From: Sphingomonadales bacterium
Lineage (GTDB): Bacteria; Pseudomonadota; Alphaproteobacteria; Sphingomonadales; Sphingomonadaceae
Direction: 5' to 3'
Assembly: GCA_025362295.1 (NCBI GenBank)
Contig: JANYGX010000017.1
Span: forward strand, 124,001-188,000
Length of the DNA: 64,000 nt
The first letter of the stretch is position 1, and each line of letters starts with the position of its first letter. Below are positions 27,567 through 34,895 of the stretch, one piece after another. Under the pieces are notes generated by a model. It was not told the DNA's origin. It searched no databases and saw nothing but the letters and a program-made list of their open reading frames with translations. Position numbers and translations under genes: made by a program.

Positions 27567-28283
27567 ATGGCCAAACCTCTCATTCGCATATTCGTTGATC
27601 AACCCATGATAAGCGATGAAACTATAGTTTTGCCGCAGCCGCAGTCGCATTATGTTATTACAGTCATGAGACATCGCGCCGGTGACGCTCTTGAAGTGTT
27701 CAACGGCAACAATGGTGCATGGACAGCTTATATTATCGATGCCAACCGCAAACATTGTGTTTTAAAGCTTCAAACCCAGACGGCTGTGCAAGAAGTGCCA
27801 CCGGACCTGTGGTTGTGTATGGCACCCCTGAAAAAAGACCGCATGGACTGGGCTGTCGAGAAAGCCTGTGAGCTGGGTGTTGCACAGCTTATACCAGTGA
27901 TCACTGAACGCACTGTGGTTGGGCGGATCAACCTAGAGCGGCTGACAGCCCATATGATAGAAGCTGCCGAGCAATGTGGCCGCAATCACGTACCAAGCAT
28001 AAATGAACCAACAGATTTAATAAAGCTTCTGAAAGCCTGGCCGGACGATCGACAGCTGCTGTTTTGTGATGAGGCTGCATCAATGCCCACGTTCATGGAA
28101 AAGAATGGTGGCAAACACGCCATTCTTATTGGTCCTGAAGGTGGTTTTACAGATGCCGAACGAGGCTTTATCAATGCGATGCCGCAGTCCAGAACCATTT
28201 CTCTCGGCCCACGTATATTGCGCGCTGACACAGCGGCTGTGGCTGCGATAACCCTCTTTCAGTCAACAATCGGCGATTGGTGA
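27567..28283 (+). CDS. rsmE: 16S rRNA (uracil-1498-N3)-methyltransferase RsmE
   Basis: RsmE methylates U1498 of 16S rRNA using SAM. The SPOUT-type C-terminal knot is visible: ILIGPEGGFTDAER and SLGPRILRADTAAVAAI. The N-terminal PUA-like domain is residues ~1-70, and LKKDRMDWAVEKACELGV lies in the middle. The length of 238 aa is normal. It is divergent from ubiA and upstream of the glutamate-cysteine ligase gene. Confidence 0.95.
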   Translation: MAKPLIRIFVDQPMISDETIVLPQPQSHYVITVMRHRAGDALEVFNGNNGAWTAYIIDANRKHCVLKLQTQTAVQEVPPDLWLCMAPLKKDRMDWAVEKACELGVAQLIPVITERTVVGRINLERLTAHMIEAAEQCGRNHVPSINEPTDLIKLLKAWPDDRQLLFCDEAASMPTFMEKNGGKHAILIGPEGGFTDAERGFINAMPQSRTISLGPRILRADTAAVAAITLFQSTIGDW

Positions 28284-28362
28284 AACATATTGTTCTGTCC
28301 TAAAGAACGATTCGGCGGGGCTATCACTTGCTGGTTGCGCTGCAACAGTTTATTCAAGCTGT

Positions 28363-29733
28363 ATGAGCATACGCACCAAAGACCCTGATGAAGATGTTAT
28401 TATTGAGCATACAGACCAGCTTGGCGCGTATCTGGCGACTGGCAACAAGCCAAAGGCGGACTGGCGGGCTGGAACTGAGCATGAAAAATGGGTTTATCAC
28501 AAGGATAGCCTGAGGCCACCATCCTATGCTGAACCGTCCGGCATTCGCGAAGTGCTGGGTGCGCTCACCACGTTTGGTTGGGAGCCGGTGATCGAGAACG
28601 ACAATGTGATTGCACTGAAGCAGGGCTTGGCGTCGGTCAGCCTCGAACCCGGTGGCCAGCTGGAGCTGTCTGGTGCGCCTGTCGAAACACTGCATGAAAC
28701 CTGCGCTGAAACCGGCAAGCATCTGGAACAATGTGCAGCGCTTGGCAAAGTGCTTGGCCTTGGTTTTCTTGGCACCGGTTTTATCCCTGATAAGCGCCGC
28801 GACGAAATTCCAGTCATGCCCAAGGGCCGCTACAAAATCATGCTGAACTATATGCCAAAGGTTGGTTCGCTAGGGCTCGATATGATGCTGCGCACATGCA
28901 CGGTGCAAACCAATCTCGATTTCGCATCAGAAGCTGACATGGTAAAAAAGTTTCGCGTGTCGCTGGCATTGCAACCCATCGCCACCGCGCTGTTTGCCAA
29001 TTCACCATTCACCGAAGGTAAACCGAACGGCTACCTCAGCTACCGCTCACACATATGGACGGATACGGATAAAGGCCGCACGGGCATGTTGCCGTTTGTG
29101 TTTGAGGATGGCTTCGGCTTTGACCGTTACGCGCAATATATGTGTGATGTGCCAATGTATTTTGTTTACCGCGACGGCCAGTATATTGACGTGGCAGGGC
29201 ACAGCTGGCGCGATTTTATGGCTGGCAAGCTTGATGGCTTTGAGGGCCAGCGACCAACTTTAGCCGATTGGAAAGATCACCTCTCGACAGCCTTTCCGGA
29301 AGTGCGATTGAAAACATTTCTGGAAATGCGCGGTGCAGACTCCGGTCCGTGGGCAAGCATTTGTGCATTGCCAGCCTTGTTTGTTGGTTTGCTGTACGAT
29401 CAGACAGCGCTCGATGCCGGTTGGGATCTGGTGAGGGACTGGACCCCTGAGGAGCATCTTGCCATGCGCCGCGATGTGCCCCGCCTAGGTTTGCGCACGC
29501 CGTTTCGTGGCAGCACTTTATTGGATGTCGCGCGTCAAACTTTAGCGATAGCGGATACTGGCTTGAAGAACCGTGCACGGCTGGATGGCAGCGGCAACTC
29601 CGAACAAGGCTACCTGAATGAACTGCACCAAATGGTGGAGCAGAGCCAGACAAGGGCAGACAGATTGCTTGAGGCGTATCATGGCCGATGGGGTGGAGAT
29701 GTGATGAAGCTCTATGCGGAAGAGAGTTTTTAA
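28363..29733 (+). CDS. gshA: Glutamate-cysteine ligase, plant-type
   Basis: This enzyme makes gamma-glutamylcysteine, the first step of glutathione synthesis. The 456-aa sequence matches the plant/alphaproteobacterial class, with TEHEKWVY, SLEPGGQLELSGAP, LGTGFIPDKRRDEIPVMPKGRY, and FLEMRGADSGPW. This type is regulated by disulfide formation in plants; that is not assumed here. The ATG at 28363 lies about 80 nt after rsmE, so a shared transcript is possible. Confidence 0.96.
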   Translation: MSIRTKDPDEDVIIEHTDQLGAYLATGNKPKADWRAGTEHEKWVYHKDSLRPPSYAEPSGIREVLGALTTFGWEPVIENDNVIALKQGLASVSLEPGGQLELSGAPVETLHETCAETGKHLEQCAALGKVLGLGFLGTGFIPDKRRDEIPVMPKGRYKIMLNYMPKVGSLGLDMMLRTCTVQTNLDFASEADMVKKFRVSLALQPIATALFANSPFTEGKPNGYLSYRSHIWTDTDKGRTGMLPFVFEDGFGFDRYAQYMCDVPMYFVYRDGQYIDVAGHSWRDFMAGKLDGFEGQRPTLADWKDHLSTAFPEVRLKTFLEMRGADSGPWASICALPALFVGLLYDQTALDAGWDLVRDWTPEEHLAMRRDVPRLGLRTPFRGSTLLDVARQTLAIADTGLKNRARLDGSGNSEQGYLNELHQMVEQSQTRADRLLEAYHGRWGGDVMKLYAEESF

Positions 29734-29748
29734 AGGTTTTAATTTGTA

Positions 29749-30174
29749 GTGAAGATCAACAGCACCAAAACATTTCTGTCTATTTTCTGTCTTATGAACG
29801 CAGTACTCGTTTTTAAATATTCGTACGACCTTGAAGGTACAGAATTCAGCTCTGGATATCTAACCCGAATTTTACTCCTATTAAATGGCGCAGGTGGTCT
29901 TCTATTTGTTTTCACATCAATATTAATTTTTTTACGTTATAAATTTGTAAAAATAATAGTGTTCTTTGCAATCGCAGCTTGTTTGCCTCTTTACGTGTAT
30001 TTTATCATGCCGGATGCATTCCAGTATTTTTCTGAAGGCGAAAATTCCGTTAAACTTTCTGTAGTGCCTACAGAGAATATACGTGCAATGTTTGGTATTT
30101 TGCTACTTTCAATCACTGCCATTATTTTTTTGATAAAACCAGTTTTGAAAATTTCACCGGTTGTTGGCGGATGA
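29749..30174 (+). CDS. Small four-helix membrane protein
   Basis: I do not recognise this 141-aa protein. It shows about four hydrophobic helices (residues ~8-24, 38-62, 68-88, 112-130) and an exposed acidic loop (FSEGENSVKLS) between the last two. It starts at GTG, 16 nt after gshA, with a weak AAAGG upstream. Its last 184 nt overlap the opposite-strand gene at 29991-30425. The regular helix pattern through the overlap suggests this frame is the real one there. Confidence 0.5.
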   Translation: MKINSTKTFLSIFCLMNAVLVFKYSYDLEGTEFSSGYLTRILLLLNGAGGLLFVFTSILIFLRYKFVKIIVFFAIAACLPLYVYFIMPDAFQYFSEGENSVKLSVVPTENIRAMFGILLLSITAIIFLIKPVLKISPVVGG

Positions 30175-30425
30175 TCATCTTTCCCCCACCTCTGAATTGC
30201 CCGTGTGTCCGGCTCCAGCTCAATGAGTGCATAGGCTTTTGCCGCATGAAGCGTTGATGGCGCAGGTTTAAAGATTTCTGCCAGATACGTTGTTTGATCA
30301 CCATTGGCTTTATGAAAATAGAATGTTTCGGCAGCCGATCCAATTTGAGCAAATACACTCGGAATCACGTCAAACAAAAAAATGAGCTGGCTTATAAAAG
30401 CGCATAGCAAAGCAATAGCCGTCAT
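29991..30425 (-). CDS. Small exported protein with shared leader
   Basis: This 144-aa frame starts with a signal peptide (MTAIALLCAFISQLIFLFDV, cleavage near VFAQ). A soluble part follows (ETFYFHKANGDQTTYLAEIF, then HAAKAYALIELEPDT). GGAG lies 7 nt before the ATG. The last ~60 residues overlap a membrane protein gene on the other strand, so the natural C-terminus may be lost. Its 5' region (30449-30532) closely matches the leader of the exported-protein gene at the left edge of the window. Family not recognised. Confidence 0.55.
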   Translation of the reverse strand: MTAIALLCAFISQLIFLFDVIPSVFAQIGSAAETFYFHKANGDQTTYLAEIFKPAPSTLHAAKAYALIELEPDTRAIQRWGKDDHPPTTGEIFKTGFIKKIMAVIESSKIPNIARIFSVGTTESLTEFSPSEKYWNASGMIKYT

Positions 30426-30480
30426 GGGTCAACTCCTGTCAGATCAAACGAATCAATTTATGTTGGTATAAAATAACATG

Positions 30481-30532
30481 TCACAAGCCGCATGCTGTAG
30501 GAAAGAACTATTTTTATAAAAATAATTGTAGT
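30481..30532 (-). promoter_or_regulatory. Leader/promoter element, copy B
   Basis: This matches 345-395: TCACAAGCCGCATGCTGTAG versus TCACACAAACCGTATACTGT and the following G/A-rich run (reading the + strand). CGAATCAATT is also shared nearer the start codon (30449-30458 and 313-322), with similar spacing in both copies. Confidence 0.5.
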
Positions 30533-30563
30533 TTAAATTGAGTATATTAGAGGCTATTTCAGC

Positions 30564-31313
30564 TTAATGTTCGTACCCGATCATCTGAGCGCGGCTCTCA
30601 AGCAGGTCGAAAATTTCCATCTGGGCAACCATCGCTTGCTCGGCTCCAAACTGAATTGAGCGTTCAATATTCGGCTGCACTGTTTGCTTGTATGCAAGAT
30701 CAAACAGCCGTCTGCCGTTATCTGTCCAAACCCTCTCGACAGCAAAGAACGCTATATCCACAGGCCGCACGATTGGCTCATCGCGCAGAATGATACCAAG
30801 ATGATCAATTAAGGCCGACCAGATATAATCAGCAAGCATTAACGCGCCAACGGCAACCCCGAACCTGCCGGAGCTCGTCAGGTTCAGCATGCGATTTTTT
30901 GATTTTTTAATCAGCATTTCGGCTTCCATCAGGCGCGGTAAACCAGGTGGTCGGCCGATGGCTGTGCCAAAGCGCCTGAACTGGCCAAGGGCTGATTCGA
31001 GGGCATAACCGCCAGCATCGCTTTTGGCTGTGAGGCCAGTTGCAACCAGCAACGCCGATATGTCGTCACCTTGAACACCATGGGCAATAAGCCCGGCAAG
31101 CGCCTTTTCAAACATGTCTGGAACACTGGTGATGTACGGATCGCACAGATGGGCAAAATCGGCATACATGGTTTGCCGATGATTTTTGTCAGCACTGCGA
31201 AGCAAGGCGATATAATTCGTTGGCACGGCTTGCTCGGCATTTTCGCAAATGCTGTCGAACAAAGAGCTGCCTGACGTTGAATCTGATATTGTATAAGCGT
31301 GAACGTGTGTCAC
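30564..31313 (-). CDS. Conserved-looking protein of unknown function
   Basis: I do not recognise this 249-aa protein. It begins at GTG (MTHVHAYTISD), with AGGA about 10 nt upstream. It is mostly alpha-helical, with no signal peptide or clear membrane segment. Visible stretches are IALLRSADKNHRQTMYADFAH, FGTAIGRPPGLPRLMEAE and GVAVGALMLADYIWSALIDHLG, and the C-terminus is Gln/Glu-rich. It lies downstream of the Y-family polymerase gene on the same strand, 115 nt away. Base composition is like its neighbours, so it is probably a core or lineage gene. Confidence 0.6.
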   Translation of the reverse strand: MTHVHAYTISDSTSGSSLFDSICENAEQAVPTNYIALLRSADKNHRQTMYADFAHLCDPYITSVPDMFEKALAGLIAHGVQGDDISALLVATGLTAKSDAGGYALESALGQFRRFGTAIGRPPGLPRLMEAEMLIKKSKNRMLNLTSSGRFGVAVGALMLADYIWSALIDHLGIILRDEPIVRPVDIAFFAVERVWTDNGRRLFDLAYKQTVQPNIERSIQFGAEQAMVAQMEIFDLLESRAQMIGYEH

Positions 31314-31427
31314 GTGAGTTTAATCCTTTCTCCACCAACCATAATCTTAGATGAGAAAGGTTAGTAAGCCGCTAACAAGAGATGATTAACATACAGTTAG
31401 CTATAAATTATAGTTTAACAGTCTGCC

Positions 31428-32693
31428 TCATTCATGAAATTCAGCCTCATCAGGAATGCGCGTGAAAGCAATCTTGGTGCCGGTGTCACGGTTGACGGCA
31501 TTGCTTTGCCAGCGACCAAAGGCGATGGTGTCGCGGCCATAGCGCGCATTCAGTTCATCAAGAGCTGCACTCAGCTCAGGACGTTTGATATGCCGGAGTG
31601 CGGTTGCTGGCGGATCAAACAAATCCGCCACGTGCTCGGATGTGGGTTGCAGGCGCAGCAAGGTAACGGCGACTTTTTTGAAACGAACGGCACCTGGCAC
31701 TTCACGCATGAGGCGGGTCCACAAGGTTGCAAGGCTCGCCAGCAAGGCAAAGCTATCCTGGGTTGCCACGAATGATATTTCAAAAGCGAAACGAGGCCCG
31801 TGTTCAACACGCGTGCTTAACACCAGCACAGATGTAAACATCTCCATGCGCCTCAAACGGCTTGCAGCCTTGGCCAGCAGGCGGCGTGTGACCTGATAGG
31901 CGGCGTCTGCCCGTCGCAGGCTAGGCGCCAACATATGGCTGTGGCCAATGCTGCTGCGTTTGGTTGGCACCGTTGGCAGATCGTAACCGTGCAGCTCCAT
32001 CCACATTTTTTCACCCCCCACACTGCCCCAAATGGCGCGGGCCTGCTTGGGTGCGAGGGCCCAGAAGGTTGCCATGTCTGGCACCCCCGCCTGCACCAGC
32101 CGCACGATCATATTGCGACCTATGCCGGGTAGATCTGTTAATGGCAGCCCCACCAGTTGCTCATAAATCGTATCAGGGTGAATGATGGTCAGGCCATCCG
32201 GCTTTTGCATGTCGCTGGCGACCTTGGCTAGAAACGCATTGGGTGCAATACCCACGGAGGAGCGCAAACATTCACCCACCTCGCGCTGAATACCAGCCTT
32301 GATGGCTTTGGCCAAAGCGGTTGCCTTTTCCGGTGACTGCTCGTTTCCCATGAGCGAACAGGCAACCTCATCAATCGAACATACCCGTGTCACCGGCAGA
32401 TAACGGTCAATCGCTTTCAGAATGCGGTGATGATAGTGCACATATGCCTCATGCTGAGCCTGCACGACAACAAGACCAGGGCACATTTTGCGCGCTTCAT
32501 ATATTTTGGTGCCGGTTTTTACGCCGTAAGCCTTGGCCTCATAACTGGCAGCGATGGCACATGTCGAATCAGTGTTTGTAGGGGCAACAGCAATTGGCCG
32601 ACCTCGAAGGGCAGGGTTTAACTGTTGCTCGACACTGGCAAAATAACTGTTCAGGTCAAGAAAGAGCCATCGGAGGGTATTGGCAACTTGCAT
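31428..32693 (-). CDS. Y-family DNA polymerase (DinB-like)
   Basis: A translesion polymerase of 421 aa. The palm active site is present: FLDLNSYFASVEQQLNP with the first Asp and the SIDEV motif with the catalytic Asp-Glu. AIAASYEAKAYGVKTGTKI is typical. A helix-hairpin-helix region (LTDLPGIGRNMIVRL) and a little-finger domain follow. There is no clear C-terminal beta-clamp motif. A perfect LexA box lies 13 nt before the start codon, so the gene is very likely SOS-induced. The ATG at 32693 is preferred because it begins at MQVANTLRWLF and leaves the LexA box outside the gene. No imuA or dnaE2 lies beside it. Confidence 0.92.
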   Translation of the reverse strand: MQVANTLRWLFLDLNSYFASVEQQLNPALRGRPIAVAPTNTDSTCAIAASYEAKAYGVKTGTKIYEARKMCPGLVVVQAQHEAYVHYHHRILKAIDRYLPVTRVCSIDEVACSLMGNEQSPEKATALAKAIKAGIQREVGECLRSSVGIAPNAFLAKVASDMQKPDGLTIIHPDTIYEQLVGLPLTDLPGIGRNMIVRLVQAGVPDMATFWALAPKQARAIWGSVGGEKMWMELHGYDLPTVPTKRSSIGHSHMLAPSLRRADAAYQVTRRLLAKAASRLRRMEMFTSVLVLSTRVEHGPRFAFEISFVATQDSFALLASLATLWTRLMREVPGAVRFKKVAVTLLRLQPTSEHVADLFDPPATALRHIKRPELSAALDELNARYGRDTIAFGRWQSNAVNRDTGTKIAFTRIPDEAEFHE

Positions 32694-32705
32694 GATAACA
32701 GAGTA

Positions 32706-32720
32706 GAACAAAATAAGAAC
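32706..32720 (-). promoter_or_regulatory. LexA box (GAAC-N7-GAAC) of the polymerase gene
   Basis: GAAC (32706-32709), seven bases, then GAAC (32717-32720); on the gene's strand this is GTTC-N7-GTTC. That is the alphaproteobacterial LexA operator. Its position directly before the start codon fits repression of the DinB-like gene. Confidence 0.85.
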
Positions 32721-32831
32721 AGACACCAGTGTCAATTATTGATGTGGGCCATTGTTTTGATTGTGCTGAGACAGTATGAACGACCATGAAAATGATATGT
32801 TAAAATGATATAACAAAAGCAAGATCATGAT

Positions 32832-33530
32832 ATGCAAGGATTAATTCTAGCAGCCGGTATGGGAAGCCGGATCAGGGAGCTTGGCCCCAGCAAGCCACTT
32901 GTGATGCTGAACGGTAAACCTCTCATTGAACATTGCATGGAAAGACTCGCAGCCGCAGGCGTTGAGCGATTCGTTGTGGTAACGGGCTATGAGCGACACA
33001 ATCTTGAACCAGAGCTTGACAGAATTGCAGCCGTGCATGGCTGGGTGGTCGCCGTTGCCTATAACCCGGATTGGCAAAAACCAAACGGGTTGTCGGTGTT
33101 ATCTGCAAGGTCACTGCTATCTCCGCGCTTCGTGTTGACCATGGCTGACCACATTGTTGATCCGGCCCTGACGCGCCGTGTGATTGAGGCAGCCGTGACC
33201 GATGGCCGCCCGGCACTCGGCATTGATTTTGACCTGAACAACCCGCTTGTCGATATGGATGACGTAACGCGCGTTAAAGTGGAGGCTAACGTCATCACGG
33301 CTATCGGGAAAAATATTGCCGACTATAATGGCTTTGATACAGGCATATTTGTTGGCACAAGTGATCTTATAAACAGCCTTGATGAAGCCGCACAAACACA
33401 AGCACCATCGCTGAGTGATGGTGTGCGTTTACTGCCCATTCCAATGCACGCTGTTGATGTAACCGGTAAATTCTGGATTGATGTCGATGAGCCAAGGGCT
33501 TTTTCACAAGCACAGGCGTTAATAGCCTAA
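32832..33530 (+). CDS. Sugar/alditol-phosphate nucleotidyltransferase
   Basis: A 232-aa enzyme with the NTP-transferase fold. LILAAGMGSRIRELGPSKPL binds nucleotide, LNGKPLIEHCMERL follows, and MADHIVDPALTRRVI carries the metal-binding Asp. DVTRVKVEANVITAIGKNI and FDTGIFVGTS complete the pattern. It resembles CTP:inositol-1-phosphate/phosphocholine cytidylyltransferases more than MobA; the substrate is unproven. It converges with the epimerase-like gene, with 10 nt between the stops. Both could serve surface polysaccharide or flagellin modification. Confidence 0.82.
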   Translation: MQGLILAAGMGSRIRELGPSKPLVMLNGKPLIEHCMERLAAAGVERFVVVTGYERHNLEPELDRIAAVHGWVVAVAYNPDWQKPNGLSVLSARSLLSPRFVLTMADHIVDPALTRRVIEAAVTDGRPALGIDFDLNNPLVDMDDVTRVKVEANVITAIGKNIADYNGFDTGIFVGTSDLINSLDEAAQTQAPSLSDGVRLLPIPMHAVDVTGKFWIDVDEPRAFSQAQALIA

Positions 33531-33540
33531 GCGCAAGAAC

Positions 33541-34635
33541 CTATCCCGCCATTAACATTTTTACGGGCTTGGTGCGGTAGCTTCCATCCATAATACTGCG
33601 CCACCAATGTGGATGTGCCGCATACCAGCCGACCGTGCGATGAATATCGCTGGACAAGGATGTGTAAGCCGGAAATCCTAACTCATCATGCAGTCGCTTG
33701 AAATCATAATGTCTGGGTCTGTGATTCTGCCGCCTGTCCTGCACCATTGTAATCAGGTTGCGACTACTCATGTTTTGCGCTGCCGGCGCGCGCTGAAAAA
33801 AATTTGATAGCCCTGGTTTTTCTGCAAAGTGCATGTCAATGCTCGATGAAATCATACCAGCAAGATCGCGGAGGTTGATTGTTTCCCCAGCAATGCCATA
33901 GCGCCCGAAAGATTGCCGACGGGAGCAAATGTCTACAATGGCAGCGGCAGCTGTGAATACAGACACAAGATTGATTTGTTCATCGCCATTGCCATATATG
34001 GGTACACGCTTGCCTTCAAGCATAGCGCAAATTATTGCCGCAATACGTTTATCAGGAAACTGGCAAGGGCCGAATGCATTGGTTGGATGAGATATGGATG
34101 TTACCATTTTATATCGGTTCGTATAACCATGAACATAGGCTTCAGCCGCTGCCTTCGCTGATGCGAATAGTGTTTCGGGAGCGGCTGGTGAAAAATCATC
34201 TATGCTATTATCTTTGCCGGGCCCAAGTATGTCCGCACAAGAGACGTAATGAAAATGTGTACCGTGTGAATACTGCTTGCGAGACCAGTTTGCTTTTGCC
34301 GCTTCGAGCAATGTGAGTGTACCAACGACGTTTGAATCGAGCCAATGACCCACATCTTCTGCACGACCATCAACAAAAGCATCAGCTGCGCATTGGACGA
34401 TATGAGTTATATCGTGGCTGCGGATTAAATCATTCACAACGCCTGCATTACGAATATCACCAACCACAGATATAACGCGATCGTGATCCACGATCATATC
34501 AATGTTCCCAGAGTGGGATGTAGGCCCTAGAGAATCCAGCAGAACCAGCCGATCATGACTGTTCGCAACAACAAGCCGACTGGCAATTTGTGATCCTAAA
34601 AATCCTGCGGCGCCTGCAATCAAATAAGCCGACAT
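33541..34635 (-). CDS. NAD-dependent epimerase/dehydratase-like protein with altered active site
   Basis: Extended SDR fold, 364 aa. The NAD motif GAAGFLGSQIA is intact, as are VVGDIR and SHPTNAFGPCQFPDKR. The catalytic YxxxK reads FASAK: the codon is TTC, so Tyr is Phe. The Ser/Thr of the triad may be Ser in VSCADIL. The protein may therefore be a binding-only or altered-mechanism member. The start at 34635 is supported by AGGA 7 nt upstream; a longer frame from 34728 would run over the flgK sigma-54 promoter. Confidence 0.82.
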   Translation of the reverse strand: MSAYLIAGAAGFLGSQIASRLVVANSHDRLVLLDSLGPTSHSGNIDMIVDHDRVISVVGDIRNAGVVNDLIRSHDITHIVQCAADAFVDGRAEDVGHWLDSNVVGTLTLLEAAKANWSRKQYSHGTHFHYVSCADILGPGKDNSIDDFSPAAPETLFASAKAAAEAYVHGYTNRYKMVTSISHPTNAFGPCQFPDKRIAAIICAMLEGKRVPIYGNGDEQINLVSVFTAAAAIVDICSRRQSFGRYGIAGETINLRDLAGMISSSIDMHFAEKPGLSNFFQRAPAAQNMSSRNLITMVQDRRQNHRPRHYDFKRLHDELGFPAYTSLSSDIHRTVGWYAAHPHWWRSIMDGSYRTKPVKMLMAG

Positions 34636-34722
34636 ATATAATCCTTGATATTTATGTAAAGCATAACTGATTTTCCTAAAGGAACGATTAACTACGTTTG
34701 AGAAAAACAAATTTGAATGATC

Positions 34723-34739
34723 TGGCACATCAATTGCTT
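34723..34739 (+). promoter_or_regulatory. Sigma-54 promoter of flgK-flgL
   Basis: TGGCACATCAATTGCTT has GG (34724-34725) and GC (34736-34737) separated by 10 nt and matches TGGCAC-N5-TTGCW almost perfectly. The flgK start codon is about 155 nt downstream, with a palindromic FlbD-type site in between. Confidence 0.85.
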
Positions 34740-34865
34740 GTGTGAGTTTTGAATAAACACAAAGTTGATTGAAAATCGTATGAGAAACCCGCCTACATGC
34801 CAGAGTATCCTATATTTTTATGATGTACTGATCTCAGTTAAGAGCAAGTGTGCCTTGGTCAGCAC

Positions 34866-34880
34866 CGGCAATTATTGCCG
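34866..34880. promoter_or_regulatory. Palindrome before flgK, candidate FlbD (ftr) site
   Basis: CGGCAAT-T-ATTGCCG is a perfect 7+1+7 palindrome of the same design as 6045-6059. It lies about 115-120 nt downstream of the expected sigma-54 start site, where Caulobacter ftr enhancers are often found. Confidence 0.6.
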
Positions 34881-34895
34881 CGAGGTCTACACAGT

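Noticed and set aside
31386-31400. TTAA-N7-TTAG resembling a CtrA box
   Set aside because: Second half deviates and AT-rich DNA gives such matches often; no supporting context.
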